The notes beneath the pieces are model-generated. The model saw only the letters and a list, made by a program, of their open reading frames with translations, did no database searches and was not told the DNA's origin. From positions 1-64,000 of the forward strand of contig NZ_JAWDIY010000017.1 in assembly GCF_032380655.1 (NCBI RefSeq): 64,000 nucleotides of DNA, written 5' to 3'. Shown here piece by piece: positions 7,730 to 16,521 of this stretch. The translations under genes and the position numbers were made by a program. Source of the stretch: Diplocloster hominis. GTDB taxonomy: Bacteria > Bacillota > Clostridia > Lachnospirales > Lachnospiraceae. Numbering within the stretch: position 1 is the stretch's first letter; every line of letters starts with the position of its first letter.

Positions 7730-9166
7730 TCAGTCGATAATTACCACTCGCATGGTGTTGCTCATGCTGCCTTTTCCCGCCTGCACATTGGTGGACGGGA
7801 TGCCCGCTGTCAGGACCACGATGTCCCCTTTTTCGACAAATTGCTGGTCTTTTGCCAGCGCTACCGCCCGGTCCATGATCTCCTCTGTCGTATCTTCCTC
7901 TACGGAAAGGAGCGGATATACCCCCCAGTAAATCTGCATTTTACGAAGCGTGGCCTCATTGGGCGATACACCGATAATGTTCACCTTTGGACGGAACTTG
8001 GACATCATCCTGGCTGTCGCACCGGATACCGTCGGGGTAATGATGCATTTGGCTCCCAGATTGGCCGCAGTGGCAACAGATGAGTAGGCTACCGCACTGG
8101 AAATATTATTCTTGCGGTGCATTTTTTTGTGTTCCATCAGCTGTTCATAATCCACATTGGATTCGGTGAATTCCGCGATCTTGGACATCATCCGCAGCGC
8201 TTCCACGGGATATTTGCCCATAGCCGTTTCACCGGAGAGCATGACCGCATCGGTGCCGTCGTAGATCGCGTTGGCCACATCCGTGACTTCCGCTCTGGTA
8301 GGGCGCGGGTTGCGGATCATGGAGTCCAGCATCTGTGTGGCGGTTATAACCGGCTTATAGTTATCATTACACTTTTTGATAATCTGTTTTTGCAGGTAGG
8401 GAACCTCCTCCGCAGGAATCTCTACCCCCAGATCCCCCCGGGCTACCATGATTCCATCGCTGCAGTACATGATTTCATCGAAATTCTGAATTCCTTCTGC
8501 ATTCTCTATCTTCGATATGACGGGAACATATCCGGCCCCGTGTTCTTTTAACAGCTCTTTGATTTCTTTCACACAATCCGCAGACCGCACAAAGGACGCC
8601 GCGATAAAATCAAACCCCTGTTCTATTCCGAATAAGATGTCATCTTTATCTTTTTGGGTAAGTGCAGGCAGTTTTACGCTGACATTGGGTACATTGATCC
8701 CTTTTTTCTGTCCCAGCTCGCCGCCGTTGATCACAGTACAGATAATATCCTTCTGCGTCAGTTCCTGAACCTGAAGCTCAATCAGGCCGTCGTCAATCAG
8801 AATCCGGTTGCCGACGCTTAGATCTTCCACAAGCCCCGGATAGGTCACGGAACAGCGGTGGCTGCCGCCTTCCACTTTATCTGTCGTCAGTGTGTAGGTG
8901 TCCCCTTCTTTCAGACGCACTTTCCGGTCGCCGGCCATAATGCCGGTGCGGATCTCCGGTCCTTTGGTGTCCAGCAGCATGGCGATGGGCCGGCCGATCT
9001 CTTCCCTGACACTCTTTAACAGATTGATCCGGTGTAATTGTTCTTCGTAATCCCCATGAGAAAAGTTAAACCTGGCAATGTCCATTCCATTCAGGGCCAA
9101 TTTCTTCAACAGCTCCCTGTCATTGGTATTTGGTCCCATCGTACAGATAATTTTCGTTTTTTTCAT
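7730..9166 (-). CDS. pyk: Pyruvate kinase
   Basis: Cytosolic glycolytic enzyme converting phosphoenolpyruvate and ADP to pyruvate and ATP. 478 aa, the standard length without the extra C-terminal PEP-utiliser domain found in Bacillus. Motifs: KIICTMGPNT at the N-terminus, SFVRSADCVKEI, GIMVARGDLGVEIP (active site), TATQMLDSMI and PTRAEVTDVANAIYDG. The ATG at 9166 is preferred over an upstream in-frame TTG because GGAGGAG lies at the right distance from it. It follows the rhomboid-like gene by 18 nt, so the two are probably cotranscribed. Confidence 0.97.
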   Translation of the reverse strand: MKKTKIICTMGPNTNDRELLKKLALNGMDIARFNFSHGDYEEQLHRINLLKSVREEIGRPIAMLLDTKGPEIRTGIMAGDRKVRLKEGDTYTLTTDKVEGGSHRCSVTYPGLVEDLSVGNRILIDDGLIELQVQELTQKDIICTVINGGELGQKKGINVPNVSVKLPALTQKDKDDILFGIEQGFDFIAASFVRSADCVKEIKELLKEHGAGYVPVISKIENAEGIQNFDEIMYCSDGIMVARGDLGVEIPAEEVPYLQKQIIKKCNDNYKPVITATQMLDSMIRNPRPTRAEVTDVANAIYDGTDAVMLSGETAMGKYPVEALRMMSKIAEFTESNVDYEQLMEHKKMHRKNNISSAVAYSSVATAANLGAKCIITPTVSGATARMMSKFRPKVNIIGVSPNEATLRKMQIYWGVYPLLSVEEDTTEEIMDRAVALAKDQQFVEKGDIVVLTAGIPSTNVQAGKGSMSNTMRVVIID

Positions 9167-9184
9167 AAACTCCTCCAAACTATA

Positions 9185-10012
9185 TCAATGTTTTTTGATA
9201 TGCTCATGAGTAAACAGGTGGTCCTGGCAGTACTCATAGCTTCCATCACATTTGGTACAGAAACGGAATTCCAGATTCTCTCCGTCCAGCTCCGTACGCC
9301 CGCAGACCGCGCATTTGTGCTTGGGGCCGCTGGTGGACGCATGGATTTCTCGTTTATATTTTTTCTTTCTCTGAATTTCCCTGGGGGAAACCCTCTGATA
9401 GTTTCTGGTCGCAAAATAGAACATCAGGAAATTCCCCAGTGATATAATCGCCGCGATACTGCTGGCCGGTGACCCTCCGATGAAACCGCCTACGATCGAC
9501 ACGGCAAAAAATACAGCGTCCAGTATCGCCAGCCACTTCACCTTGATGGGCAGGATAAAAAACAGCATAAATTCCATATTGGGGAACAGCGCTGCAAACG
9601 CAAAGAACAAAGACATATTAATATAGGAAGTTCCCAGCAGATAAACACGCCCGGTAAACAGGTAAAGCAATATTGCCACAATGACATGTAATATAACACC
9701 AGTGAAGAAATACAGATTAAACCGGAAAGCTCCCCAGGTATTTTCCAGAGAACTGCCGATCATATAATACAAATACAGGGCAAAAATCACAAACACCAGA
9801 CTGGTACTGGGGGGCTGGATTAAAAACGTAACTATCCTCCAGACCTGACCCTGAAGGATCTTCGAAGCGTCCAGGCTTAAATACTGATAATAAAAGTCTC
9901 CGCCAAACCAAGCCAGTAAAAAACCAAAGCCGTATAGAATAATAATGTAATACATCAGGTTATGAATTGCGTATTTGCCAAATTTCCGTTCCAGTTTATT
10001 CATAAATCTCAT
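9185..10012 (-). CDS. Rhomboid-like membrane protein with C-terminal zinc ribbon
   Basis: About 275 aa with six membrane segments. The layout resembles rhomboid: WRIVTFLIQP in the L1 region and a GTSY sequence where rhomboid proteases have GxSG. No histidine is visible in the last membrane segment (GGFIGGSPASSIAAIISLGN), so it may be an inactive relative. The cytosolic tail has CAVCGRTELDG and CTKCDGSYEYCQDH, two CxxC pairs suggesting a bound zinc. The start at 10012 is chosen for its GAGGTG; an in-frame GTG lies 6 nt upstream. It precedes pyk closely. Confidence 0.7.
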   Translation of the reverse strand: MRFMNKLERKFGKYAIHNLMYYIIILYGFGFLLAWFGGDFYYQYLSLDASKILQGQVWRIVTFLIQPPSTSLVFVIFALYLYYMIGSSLENTWGAFRFNLYFFTGVILHVIVAILLYLFTGRVYLLGTSYINMSLFFAFAALFPNMEFMLFFILPIKVKWLAILDAVFFAVSIVGGFIGGSPASSIAAIISLGNFLMFYFATRNYQRVSPREIQRKKKYKREIHASTSGPKHKCAVCGRTELDGENLEFRFCTKCDGSYEYCQDHLFTHEHIKKH

Positions 10013-10080
10013 AGGCACACCTCTTTATGTTTGTCAGAACATGCATTTGTCGGAACTATGGTTGTAAGAACATATGTTAA

Positions 10081-11022
10081 TCAAAACAAATCCTTTTTAG
10101 CCAGAATAAATGCGGCGATCAGGGTAACAACAAGGGAAAAAATAATTACATAAGCAAAACCATAAGGGCTGGACGCGCCGGGCATACCGGCTGAATTGAC
10201 ATTCATTCCGTAAAAACTGGCGATCATCGTAGGAATGGACATGACGATGGTAATGGTTGCCAGGACCTTCATAACGATATTCAGGTTATTGGAAATAACC
10301 GAGGCAAACGCATCCATCATTCCGCTTAAGATACCGCTGTAAATATTCGCCATCTCGATCGCCTGCTTATTCTCGATAATAACATCCTCCAGCAGTTCCG
10401 TGTCCTCCGGATAATGCTTGATACTCTCCACTTTCAGCAGCTTCTCTAACACCACCTCATTGGAACGAAGGGACGTGGTAAAGTACACCAGGCTCTTCTC
10501 CAACTCCAGAAGCTCGATCAGTTCCCGATTCTTAGTGGAAACATGAAGTTTATGCTCGATGACCTCACTCTTCTTATCTATAATTCTCAGATAGTGCAGG
10601 AACATCGTGGCATTTTTGTACAGAATCTGCAAGATAAATCTGGTTTTCTTATAGGTGTAGAAATTTCTCACCCGGCCGTCCATGAAAGCGCCCAGAATCG
10701 GGGTGTCCTCCAGGCAGACAGTGAAGATCATTTCATCGGTAACGATAATACCCATAGGAATGGTCACATACCAGTCTTTTTCGTTGCGCTCCTCAATAAC
10801 AGGAATATCCACTAAAATCAGGGTGTAGTTATCCTCCACTTCAATACGGGAACGCTCTTCTTCATCAAGAGGTGCCCGAAGGTCGTCGACCTCGATCTCA
10901 TATTGCTCGGATATCTCCAGTAATTCTGTCGCCGTGGGATTCACCAATGCCACCCAGCATCCTTCCTGTGCCTCGTTTACCTGATGAATTCCTCCGTCGA
11001 TGGTTCTGAAAATCTTTATCAT
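10081..11022 (-). CDS. corA: CorA family magnesium/divalent cation transporter
   Basis: A 313-aa inner-membrane channel of the CorA family. The N-terminal cytosolic domain is followed by two C-terminal membrane helices, with the signature YGMNVN at residues 271-276 between them; the protein ends in the usual positively charged tail (KKDLF). Established role: passive uptake of Mg2+ (sometimes Co2+ or Ni2+) as a pentamer. The leader carries a 14-bp hairpin directly before the ribosome binding site. No M-box was recognised. Confidence 0.92.
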   Translation of the reverse strand: MIKIFRTIDGGIHQVNEAQEGCWVALVNPTATELLEISEQYEIEVDDLRAPLDEEERSRIEVEDNYTLILVDIPVIEERNEKDWYVTIPMGIIVTDEMIFTVCLEDTPILGAFMDGRVRNFYTYKKTRFILQILYKNATMFLHYLRIIDKKSEVIEHKLHVSTKNRELIELLELEKSLVYFTTSLRSNEVVLEKLLKVESIKHYPEDTELLEDVIIENKQAIEMANIYSGILSGMMDAFASVISNNLNIVMKVLATITIVMSIPTMIASFYGMNVNSAGMPGASSPYGFAYVIIFSLVVTLIAAFILAKKDLF

Positions 11023-11039
11023 GATCCGTAACTCCTTCC

Positions 11040-11088
11040 CATTGTCTTATTTTTTTCGTTCGCGGAAACAGACTAAAATAAGACAATG
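11040..11088 (-). promoter_or_regulatory. Leader hairpin in front of corA
   Basis: CATTGTCTTATTTT and AAAATAAGACAATG form a perfect 14-bp stem around a loop of about 21 nt. It ends about 8 nt before the corA ribosome binding site (AAGGAG). A T run within the stem could make it a terminator or attenuator. The corA-recX gap otherwise shows no known riboswitch. Confidence 0.45.
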
Positions 11089-11253
11089 TAAGCAAAGGCC
11101 CATCTTATCTTAGCTATTTCACAGTATGGTTTAACTTATGCACGCTACAACTTCGATAGGGCCCACTTTCCATGGAATTACACATCCTTTCGGGATTCTC
11201 TTTATGAGGATTTTACATTCTTTACGTTTTCTTCATTCAATTCTTTACATTTT

Positions 11254-11282
11254 AAAAGCTTTCACTTTATGCGAAAGCTTTT
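11254..11282 (-). terminator. Hairpin after recX
   Basis: AAAAGCTTTC pairs with GAAAGCTTTT immediately behind the recX stop codon, followed by a short T tract. It is likely the recAX terminator. Confidence 0.65.
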
Positions 11283-11283
11283 A

Positions 11284-11757
11284 TCATTCTTCATTATAGT
11301 GACTCCGTCTGTATTTGTCAATGACGCTTCGGATATCCCGGCTGGAAAATCCCCGCCGCATCAACGCCTGGTACAGTTTTGAAATTTCTTTTTCATCGGC
11401 TTCCTGCCAGTTTACCCGCTTTTTCCGAAGGAAGGCTTCAATCTGCGGTGTCTCGTCAATTTTCCCATGCGACTCAAAGGCCTCTGCTATGACCTGCCGG
11501 TCCACTCCTCTGGTCATCAGGGCCTGCTCAATCTGCCTCCGGCTCTTGTACTCCGCCTTCAATTCAATATAGTTGGCGGCATATCGGGCATCGTCTATAT
11601 AATGATAACTTTCCACATAACGGACCGCCTCATCGATCTCCTGCTCACTAAAATCCTGTTCTTTTAACTTAACCCGGAGCTGATGTTCTGTTCTGTCCAT
11701 ATGTTCTAACAGGCGAAGGGCTTTCGCCTTCGCCTGTTTCAGCTTTAACTCGTCCAT
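11284..11757 (-). CDS. recX: Regulatory protein RecX
   Basis: A 157-aa modulator that binds RecA filaments and limits recombinase activity. The three-helix repeats of the family are visible (ALRLLEHMDRTEHQLRVKL, YHYIDDARYAANYI, LMRRGFSSRDIRSVI). Its ATG overlaps the recA stop codon by one base, so the two are translationally coupled. This is the usual recA-recX order. It shares the recA SOS promoter. Confidence 0.93.
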   Translation of the reverse strand: MDELKLKQAKAKALRLLEHMDRTEHQLRVKLKEQDFSEQEIDEAVRYVESYHYIDDARYAANYIELKAEYKSRRQIEQALMTRGVDRQVIAEAFESHGKIDETPQIEAFLRKKRVNWQEADEKEISKLYQALMRRGFSSRDIRSVIDKYRRSHYNEE

Positions 11758-12806
11758 CAGGATTTCTCTTCCTCTGCGGCGGCAGCCTTAGGCGCCTCTG
11801 CCAGCGGAACATCCTGCAGATCGTAGTGTTCTCTTACCTTGCGCTCCACTTCCGCCATGATCTCGGGATGTTCACGCAGAAAGATCTTGGCATTTTCCCT
11901 ACCCTGCCCGATCTTCTCATCATTATAAGCATACCAGGCACCGCTTTTATTAATAATCCCTACTTCCGCAGCCAGATCCAGGACATCTCCCTCTCTGGAA
12001 ATCCCCTGTCCAAACATAATATCGAACTCAGCCTCTTTAAACGGAGGCGCTATCTTATTCTTCACCACTTTAATCCGGACACGGTTTCCGATCATCTCTC
12101 CGCCCTGCTTAAGAGTCTCAATCCTTCTCACGTCCAGACGGACGGAAGAATAGAACTTCAAAGCACGTCCACCCGTCGTGGTCTCCGGATTACCGAACAT
12201 CACGCCGACCTTCTCACGGAGCTGATTAATAAAGATAACGATGCAGTTGGATTTACCGATCACCGCGGTCAGCTTCCGCAGCGCCTGGGACATCAGCCTC
12301 GCCTGAAGGCCCACGTGGGAATCCCCCATGTCGCCGTCAATCTCCGCTCTGGGCACCAGTGCGGCTACCGAGTCCACGATAATAATATCCACCGCCCCGG
12401 AACGGACCATAGTTTCCGTAATCTCCAGCGCCTGCTCCCCATTATCCGGCTGAGAAATATATAAATTATCAATATCGACCCCGATATTCTTCGCGTACAC
12501 AGGATCTAACGCATGCTCCGCATCAATAAATCCTGCGATCCCGCCCCTCTTCTGCACTTCCGCTACCATATGTAAAGCAACCGTAGTCTTACCGCTGGAC
12601 TCCGGCCCATAAACTTCGATCACCCGGCCTCTGGGCACACCGCCCAGCCCCAGCGCAATATCCAGACTCAAAGCTCCGGTGGGAACCGTCTCCACCTGCA
12701 TATGCGCGGAGGTATCTCCCAGTTTCATCACAGAGCCTTTGCCGTATTGTTTCTCGATCTGCGTCAACGCCGCATCCAATGCTTTTAATTTATCTGCTTT
12801 TACCAT
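11757..12806 (-). CDS. recA: Recombinase RecA
   Basis: The 349-aa DNA strand-exchange ATPase and SOS co-protease. Walker A is GPESSGKTT near residue 67; IIIVDSVAALVPRAEIDGD and the L2 region (GVMFGNPETTTGGRALKFY) are intact. The C-terminus is acidic as usual (AAAEEEKS). A LexA box and promoter lie immediately upstream. Confidence 0.98.
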   Translation of the reverse strand: MVKADKLKALDAALTQIEKQYGKGSVMKLGDTSAHMQVETVPTGALSLDIALGLGGVPRGRVIEVYGPESSGKTTVALHMVAEVQKRGGIAGFIDAEHALDPVYAKNIGVDIDNLYISQPDNGEQALEITETMVRSGAVDIIIVDSVAALVPRAEIDGDMGDSHVGLQARLMSQALRKLTAVIGKSNCIVIFINQLREKVGVMFGNPETTTGGRALKFYSSVRLDVRRIETLKQGGEMIGNRVRIKVVKNKIAPPFKEAEFDIMFGQGISREGDVLDLAAEVGIINKSGAWYAYNDEKIGQGRENAKIFLREHPEIMAEVERKVREHYDLQDVPLAEAPKAAAAEEEKS

Positions 12807-12829
12807 CTGTGCTCTCCTTCTTCAAGATG

Positions 12830-12885
12830 CGAACTTATGTTCGTTTCACTAGTAACATATTATACTATACCATCCCAAATGTCAA
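12830..12885 (-). promoter_or_regulatory. recA promoter with LexA (SOS) box
   Basis: CGAACTTATGTTCG (12830-12843) is a full match to the Gram-positive LexA consensus CGAAC-N4-GTTCG and lies 24 nt before the recA start. Upstream on the minus strand are TTGACA (12885-12880) and TAATAT (12862-12857) with a 17-bp spacer. The operator sits at or just after the predicted transcription start, which suits LexA repression. Confidence 0.88.
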
Positions 12886-13102
12886 CCTCTTTTTTCCCTC
12901 AATAGGCATCCCTCCTACCCTATCCACACTACTTTTTCCAATCACGTTTTCCGGGAATTCGCCTCAAAAGGCCAGATAAAAAGATACTCCGCACCGAACG
13001 GTGCTCTAGAACTTACCTGCTTATTATAACCAATTCCGGTTCCTTAGGCAAGGGGTTTTGGGGAAGTTATGGTTATGGTTATGGTTTTTGTGTAAAGGGG
13101 CC

Positions 13103-13442
13103 GGGGAGAAGCCTGGGCGGGGGGATGGGATGGCCTGGGCGGCTGGGGTATGGGCCTTCTTCGGGACGGGAGCAAAATCCGCGGCGGGGAAACGCATCGG
13201 GAGAACCTAAGCAGATCTAGCTCCGAAGGGCGCAAAACCCCTTATTCGTGGGTCCGGGGCAAACTCGCCAAAAAAACGGCTCAGACAGTGCCCCGGACCC
13301 ACAGGGTTTTGTGCCCTTCTCCGCAAGATCTGCTAAGGTCCTCCCTCAAGCGTTTCCCCGCCGCGGATTTTGCTCCCGTCCCGAAGAAGGCCCATACCCC
13401 AGCCGCCCAGGCCATCCCATCCCCCCGCCCAGGCTTCTCCCC
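13103..13442. repeat. Giant palindromic element, family B copy 1
   Basis: A 340-bp hairpin. The outermost 93 bp on each side (13103-13195 and 13350-13442) are perfectly complementary. Inside lies a 162-bp core (13192-13353) that is an imperfect palindrome, with GGGTCCGGGGCA pairing with its complement around a loop that contains seven A residues. The core recurs, inverted, in copy 2; the outer arms do not. It is GC-rich. Open frames across it are by-products of the palindrome. It lies between recA and queH. Confidence 0.88.
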
Positions 13443-13567
13443 TACATTGGTAAAAACATGAGTGATATGTTCGGATAGTCTATGAATTCTTTTTAGGTGA
13501 GAATGGGTACTCTTAAACCGCACTATTATTAAGCTATCGCCTAAGTCTGTTACTTGAAAGTAAAGCA

Positions 13568-13905
13568 GGGAAGCCGGATGGGCGGAGGCGACCGGGCGGA
13601 CGGGCTGCGGACAGAGGACGGGGGACTGGAGAAGAAAACAGACCGGTGCTGCAATACGCTTGAGGACAGACCTTAGCGGATCTTGCGGAGAAGGGCACAA
13701 AACCCTGTGGGTCCGGGGCACTGTCTGAGCCGTTTTTTTGGCGAGTTTGCCCCGGACCTGCGAATAAAGGGTTCTGATTCCTTCGTAACTAGATCCGCTT
13801 AGGTCTGTCCGATGCGTATTGCAGCACCGGTCTGTTTCCTTCTCCAGTCCCCCGTCCACTGTCCGCAGCCCGTCCGCCCGGTCGCCTCCGCCCATCCGGC
13901 TTCCC
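13568..13905. repeat. Giant palindromic element, family B copy 2
   Basis: A 338-bp hairpin. The outer 92 bp of each arm pair with only two mismatches, and their sequence differs clearly from copy 1. The 162-bp core (13656-13817) is the reverse complement of the core of copy 1, with a half of about 80 bp nearly identical. Several core differences are paired: GGACAGACC/GGTCTGTCC here against GGGAGGACC/GGTTCTCCC in copy 1, and GCGGATC/GATCCGC against GCAGATC/GATCTGC. It ends about 20 nt after the queH stop codon. Confidence 0.88.
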
Positions 13906-13924
13906 GGACCCCCTCCTAACAAAC

Positions 13925-14563
13925 CTAGCCTTCAGTAAACTCCGCATCCCTCCTGGAAAATACGCAGCCGCAGTAGTTTTGACGGTAGAGTCCGTATTCG
14001 GCGGAGAGTTCGATGGAACGTTTGTAGCCGTTTCTTTTTTTGAAGTCGGAAGGCAGGTAGGATATGCCATATTCGGAGCCGATTTTTTGGCCCAGTTCGT
14101 TTAGTTTGGCGGCATTTTTTAAGGGGCTGATCGTCAGTGTGGTGGTGAAATAATCGAAGTTGCTCTGTTTGGCTATGCGGGCGGCTTCCCGAAGGCGGAG
14201 TTCGTAGCAGAGGAAGCAGCGCTCTCCTCCCTCGGGAAGGTGCTCCAGGCCTTTGACAGCCTCGTAGAAAGTTTGGGGGATATAGGGGCCTTCTTGGAAT
14301 TTGATGGGGTGACGCGCCGGCAGATTGGCGATGAAACGTTTCTGCTCCTGTACCCGTTTTTGGTATTCGGCTTCGGGACTGATGTTGGGATTATAATAGA
14401 ACAGGGTTATGTGGAAATATTCGGACAGGTATTCCAGGACGTAGCTGCTGCAGGGAGCACAGCAGCTGTGCAGGAAAAGAGAGGGGACACGCTGTTCTTT
14501 TTGAAGGGCGGCCAGCAGTTTGTCCAGTTCTTTTTGATAATTTATGTTTGAGTTTGGCTTCAT
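13925..14563 (-). CDS. queH: Epoxyqueuosine reductase QueH
   Basis: A 212-aa enzyme for the last step of queuosine synthesis in tRNA, reducing epoxyqueuosine; it is the non-cobalamin alternative to QueG. Family cysteines are present: HSCCAPCSSY near residue 33, GGERCFLCYELRL, and NYCGCVFS near the C-terminus. These serve an iron-sulfur cluster and redox site in characterised homologues. The start has GGAGG. It is apparently a single gene; a giant palindrome follows the stop codon within 20 nt. Confidence 0.93.
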   Translation of the reverse strand: MKPNSNINYQKELDKLLAALQKEQRVPSLFLHSCCAPCSSYVLEYLSEYFHITLFYYNPNISPEAEYQKRVQEQKRFIANLPARHPIKFQEGPYIPQTFYEAVKGLEHLPEGGERCFLCYELRLREAARIAKQSNFDYFTTTLTISPLKNAAKLNELGQKIGSEYGISYLPSDFKKRNGYKRSIELSAEYGLYRQNYCGCVFSRRDAEFTEG

Positions 14564-14759
14564 GTTTTCCTCCGTGGGTTGTTACCGGCATGTATTGGTA
14601 TCCCTTTTGGATACTCTCAATGTATGCTTTTCTTTCACAGAAATCATACCGTAAAGCGGGGATTTGCGCAACCGGTATATCTTGCGAAAAACGAAAGATT
14701 TCACTCACAAAATGGTTTTGGGGTCATATGATAAATTATAACGCGATTGGAGGAATATT

Positions 14760-15527
14760 ATGAATCCATTACTGGAATTAAACCATGTCAGCTACGCGTA
14801 TCACAGTATGAGCGGTGAAACGCAGGCATTGTCCAATATATCTTTTCAAGTGGAAGACGGCGAGTTTATTTCGATCGTCGGTCCCAGCGGCTGCGGTAAA
14901 TCCACACTTCTTTCCCTGATCTCCGGACTGATTGAGCCGGAAACCGGGAGCATTAAATTAAACGGTACCAACATTCACGATTCCAGCACGAATATCGGTT
15001 ATATGCTGCAAAAAGACCATCTGTTTGAATGGCGTACTGTTTATAGTAACGTATTGCTTGGGCTTGAGATTCAGAAAAAGCTCACCTCCCGGAATAAGGA
15101 CAACGTGGATCACATGTTGGAAACGTATGGTCTCCAGAAATTCCGGGATTCAAAACCATCGGAGCTATCCGGCGGTATGCGCCAGCGGGCGGCTCTGATC
15201 CGTACATTGGCCTTGGAACCGGATCTGTTATTGCTTGACGAGCCCTTTTCGGCACTGGATTATCAGACCCGCCTCTCCGTTGGGGATGATATCGGTTCGA
15301 TTATCAAGCATGAAAAAAAGACGGCGATTCTGGTTACCCATGATCTCTCTGAGGCGATCAGCCTTGGCGACCGGGTGATCATTTTATCAAAGCGTCCCGG
15401 TTCCATACGCAAAATCGTGCCGATCCATATCGACATGGAGGACCGTACCGCTTTGAAAAGCAGGAATGCCCCGGAGTTTAAGGATTATTTTAACCTCATC
15501 TGGAAGGAGCTGAATGACGATGAATGA
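14760..15527 (+). CDS. ABC transporter ATP-binding protein (nitrate/sulfonate/taurine type)
   Basis: 255 aa, the cytosolic ATPase of an importer. Walker A is GPSGCGKST, the signature LSGGMRQR, and Walker B LLLLDEPFSALD. It is of the SsuB/TauB/ThiZ type. The ATG has GGAGG at the right distance. It overlaps the permease gene by 14 nt. No substrate-binding protein gene is adjacent, so the substrate (sulfonate, nitrate, pyrimidine or other) cannot be named. Confidence 0.9.
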   Translation: MNPLLELNHVSYAYHSMSGETQALSNISFQVEDGEFISIVGPSGCGKSTLLSLISGLIEPETGSIKLNGTNIHDSSTNIGYMLQKDHLFEWRTVYSNVLLGLEIQKKLTSRNKDNVDHMLETYGLQKFRDSKPSELSGGMRQRAALIRTLALEPDLLLLDEPFSALDYQTRLSVGDDIGSIIKHEKKTAILVTHDLSEAISLGDRVIILSKRPGSIRKIVPIHIDMEDRTALKSRNAPEFKDYFNLIWKELNDDE

Positions 15528-16317
15528 TCTTTCCATTTCACAGGCCAAATACCTGGCGGAACATATCCGGCACAAGCGGATCGTATCATTGGCCAGAATT
15601 ATGGTGTTTGTCATATTTATGCTGCTGTGGGAAGTCACGACCCGTTTGCAAATTATAGATTCATTCATCTTTAGCAGTCCGAGCAGGATTGCTACTACTT
15701 TTATTTCTATGACTAAGGATGGATCTATATTTACCCACATTGGAATTACGCTGGCTGAGACGCTGCTGAGCTTTATGCTGGTGAATGTGATCGGGGTGGC
15801 CGTGGCGGTCCTGCTGTGGCTGAGTAAAAAAACCTCAGAGATAATGGAGCCTTATCTGGTGGTGCTTAACAGCCTGCCGAAGTCGGCGCTGGCTCCGCTT
15901 CTGATCGTCTGGCTGGGCGCCAACACGAAAACTATTATCGTAGCCGGAATTTCAGTGGCTATTTTCGGGACTATCATCAGTATGTACGCGGGATTTGTGG
16001 AAGTGAATCCTGAGAAAATAAAATTAATTTATACACTGGGCGGCAGGAAACGGCATGCCCTGTTTAAAGTCGTCCTGCCCAGTAATATCCCGAATCTGAT
16101 CAGTAATATGAAGGTCAATATCGGCCTTTCTTTGGTTGGCGTGATCATCGGGGAATTCCTGGCCGCCAGAAGGGGGCTTGGTTACCTGATTATCTATGGC
16201 AGCCAGGTATTTAAACTGGATTGGGTGATGATGTCCATCGTGATTCTGTGTATCATCGCGATGGTGCTCTATAAGCTTATTAACCTGCTGGAGAAATGTT
16301 ATCTGAAACGCATATGA
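15514..16317 (+). CDS. ABC transporter permease (SsuC/TauC type)
   Basis: A 267-aa inner-membrane permease with about six helices and the EAA-type cytoplasmic loop (FKVVLPSNIPNLISNMKVN). It partners the ATPase just upstream, whose 3' end it overlaps. The pair lacks the usual lipoprotein or periplasmic binding protein on either side, so that partner must be encoded elsewhere or has been lost. A second in-frame ATG 6 nt downstream is an alternative start. Confidence 0.9.
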   Translation: MTMNDLSISQAKYLAEHIRHKRIVSLARIMVFVIFMLLWEVTTRLQIIDSFIFSSPSRIATTFISMTKDGSIFTHIGITLAETLLSFMLVNVIGVAVAVLLWLSKKTSEIMEPYLVVLNSLPKSALAPLLIVWLGANTKTIIVAGISVAIFGTIISMYAGFVEVNPEKIKLIYTLGGRKRHALFKVVLPSNIPNLISNMKVNIGLSLVGVIIGEFLAARRGLGYLIIYGSQVFKLDWVMMSIVILCIIAMVLYKLINLLEKCYLKRI

Positions 16318-16318
16318 C

Positions 16319-16357
16319 AAAAAACAGAACCGTAGAATTTTATTTCTAACGGTTCTG
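16319..16357 (-). terminator. Terminator of the VOC gene
   Basis: CAGAACCGT pairs with ACGGTTCTG; on the minus strand a run of six T residues follows. The stem also lies just behind the plus-strand permease gene and may serve both directions. Confidence 0.7.
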
Positions 16358-16521
16358 CACGACTACATATATCTTTCTAAATCACAACTTCTCAAATGAT
16401 CTCTCTTTCTGGTGGATTCCTGCCCTTCTTTTATACCGCTTATCTTCATCCTTTTGTATAGCTATGATCTGTGCCAGTCCGATAAAGACTTCGGGTCATT
16501 TGGCACCTTTATGTATATAAC

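Noticed and set aside
11089..11253. M-box in the corA leader
   Set aside because: None of the conserved M-box landmarks were seen between recX and corA; only a simple hairpin.
13064..13088. GGTTAT triple repeat resembling a telomere-like motif
   Set aside because: Only three units next to low-complexity sequence; most likely chance.
13281..13922. Open frames up to 213 codons inside the giant palindromes
   Set aside because: They read through both arms of a hairpin, have no ribosome binding site and no recognisable domain; the long frame is a by-product of GC-rich palindromic sequence.
16380..16520. Possible 3' gene fragment between the permease and VOC genes (minus strand, PEVFIGLAQIIAIQ...)
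   Set aside because: A short frame without start or recognisable family; not enough to call a pseudogene.
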